From the NCBI RefSeq assembly GCF_009928415.1, contig NZ_JAABNN010000001.1, positions 590,086 through 654,085 of the forward strand: a stretch of 64,000 nucleotides of DNA, in the 5' to 3' direction. The translations under genes and the position numbers were made by a program. Position 1 is the first letter of the stretch, and each line of letters begins with the position of its first letter. This DNA comes from Bacillus sp. USDA818B3_A (GTDB lineage: Bacteria > Bacillota > Bacilli > Bacillales > Cytobacillaceae). The notes beneath the pieces are model-generated. The model was given only the letters and a program-made list of their open reading frames with translations. It had not been told where the DNA came from and searched no databases. This document shows, piece after piece, positions 63,808 to 64,000 of this stretch.

Positions 63808-64000
63808 CTAATCACCCCCAGTTAAGAGAAAACCCTTACAATATTATGCTAGTCTATTTAAGATTTCAAATATTATTATTTAATCAATTTAACATAACGG
63901 TTACCGACATGCTACGGGTTTTTAGTAGATATTTGTTTTCGAAATTTCGGTACATTTTTTTATTGGGCAAATTTTTTTCAAATAGTTTTTTGACCTACAA
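63808..64000. other. upstream region of the sensor kinase operon
   Basis: AT-rich noncoding DNA at the window edge. It should carry the promoter of the kinase-regulator-binding protein operon. A GGTTACCG motif near 63899 resembles half of the fucose operator but is not a full palindrome. No gene is seen. Confidence 0.4.

Noticed and set aside
63890-63912. ACGGTTACCG near the right edge as a further fucose operator
   Set aside because: Only half of the palindrome matches, and the downstream genes belong to a fructan sensor operon.
1-64000. CRISPR arrays, tRNA/rRNA genes, prophage or integrative element ends
   Set aside because: No regularly spaced repeats, cloverleaf-like sequences, integrases or att-like direct repeats were noticed on reading; only one decayed IS fragment was found.

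Overview
The window reads as chromosomal DNA of a low-GC, Gram-positive, Bacillaceae-like bacterium. Reasons: AT-rich intergenic DNA, strong AGGAGG ribosome binding sites with many TTG/GTG starts, lipobox lipoproteins, a Bacillus-type Crh protein, cre-like CcpA sites, LplB/YtcP-type sugar importers without their own ATPase, and a YesM/YesN-type two-component system. It is almost entirely catabolic: it takes up plant- or alga-derived glycosides and polyphenols and breaks them down inside the cell. No rRNA, tRNA, CRISPR array or intact mobile element was seen.

Region A (1-22.6 kb) is an L-fucose island. A long minus-strand operon (13367 to 2665) encodes a serine hydrolase, two GH95 alpha-L-fucosidases, an L-fucose mutarotase, a split UxaA-type sugar-acid dehydratase, two SDR dehydrogenases and a fumarylacetoacetate-hydrolase-family enzyme, and ends in a terminator. 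A second operon has an L-galactose/L-fucose-dehydrogenase-like aldo/keto reductase and a COG3618 lactonase. A third has an ABC importer and a GH29 alpha-L-fucosidase. A divergent LacI-family regulator and copies of one palindromic operator (TGTTACCGGTAACA-like) tie the three operons into one regulon. Together they predict non-phosphorylative conversion of L-fucose to pyruvate and L-lactate. A PhyH-HEAT dioxygenase and an AraC regulator sit at the left edge.

Region B (22.6-28.9 kb) begins with the tail of a decayed IS3/IS150-type transposase. It then holds a glucuronide module (beta-glucuronidase, GPH symporter, divergent AraC regulator) and a membrane diguanylate cyclase.

Region C (29-41.1 kb) is the most notable part. 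A nine-gene operon contains a DAPG/phloretin-hydrolase-family enzyme, a Crh homologue, an MFS transporter, a BKACE enzyme, a cyclase-family hydrolase, a 3-hydroxyacyl-CoA-dehydrogenase-like enzyme, an SDR, a cupin and a shortened CoA-transferase beta-like protein. The SDR, cyclase, dehydrogenase and BKACE genes match the enzyme classes of the reductive phloroglucinol pathway known from Clostridium. A second operon supplies an AAHS-type aromatic-acid transporter and a gamma-resorcylate-decarboxylase-like enzyme. Both operons have excellent sigma-54 -24/-12 promoters and matching upstream inverted repeats, and a PAS-AAA-HTH activator gene lies between them. I infer a system for acyl-phloroglucinols, phloretin or trihydroxybenzoate.

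Region D (41-47.7 kb) has a MoxR/DUF58/DUF4129 trio and a sugar oxidoreductase/isomerase pair beside a wrecked ABC permease. Region E (47.7-64 kb) has a large GH78 alpha-L-rhamnosidase with an AraC regulator. A fructan/sucrose module follows: fructokinase, a frameshift-split GH32, an ABC importer, then a separate operon of sensor kinase, response regulator and solute-binding protein. Every glycosidase in the window lacks a signal peptide, so the strategy is to import glycosides and hydrolyse them in the cytoplasm.
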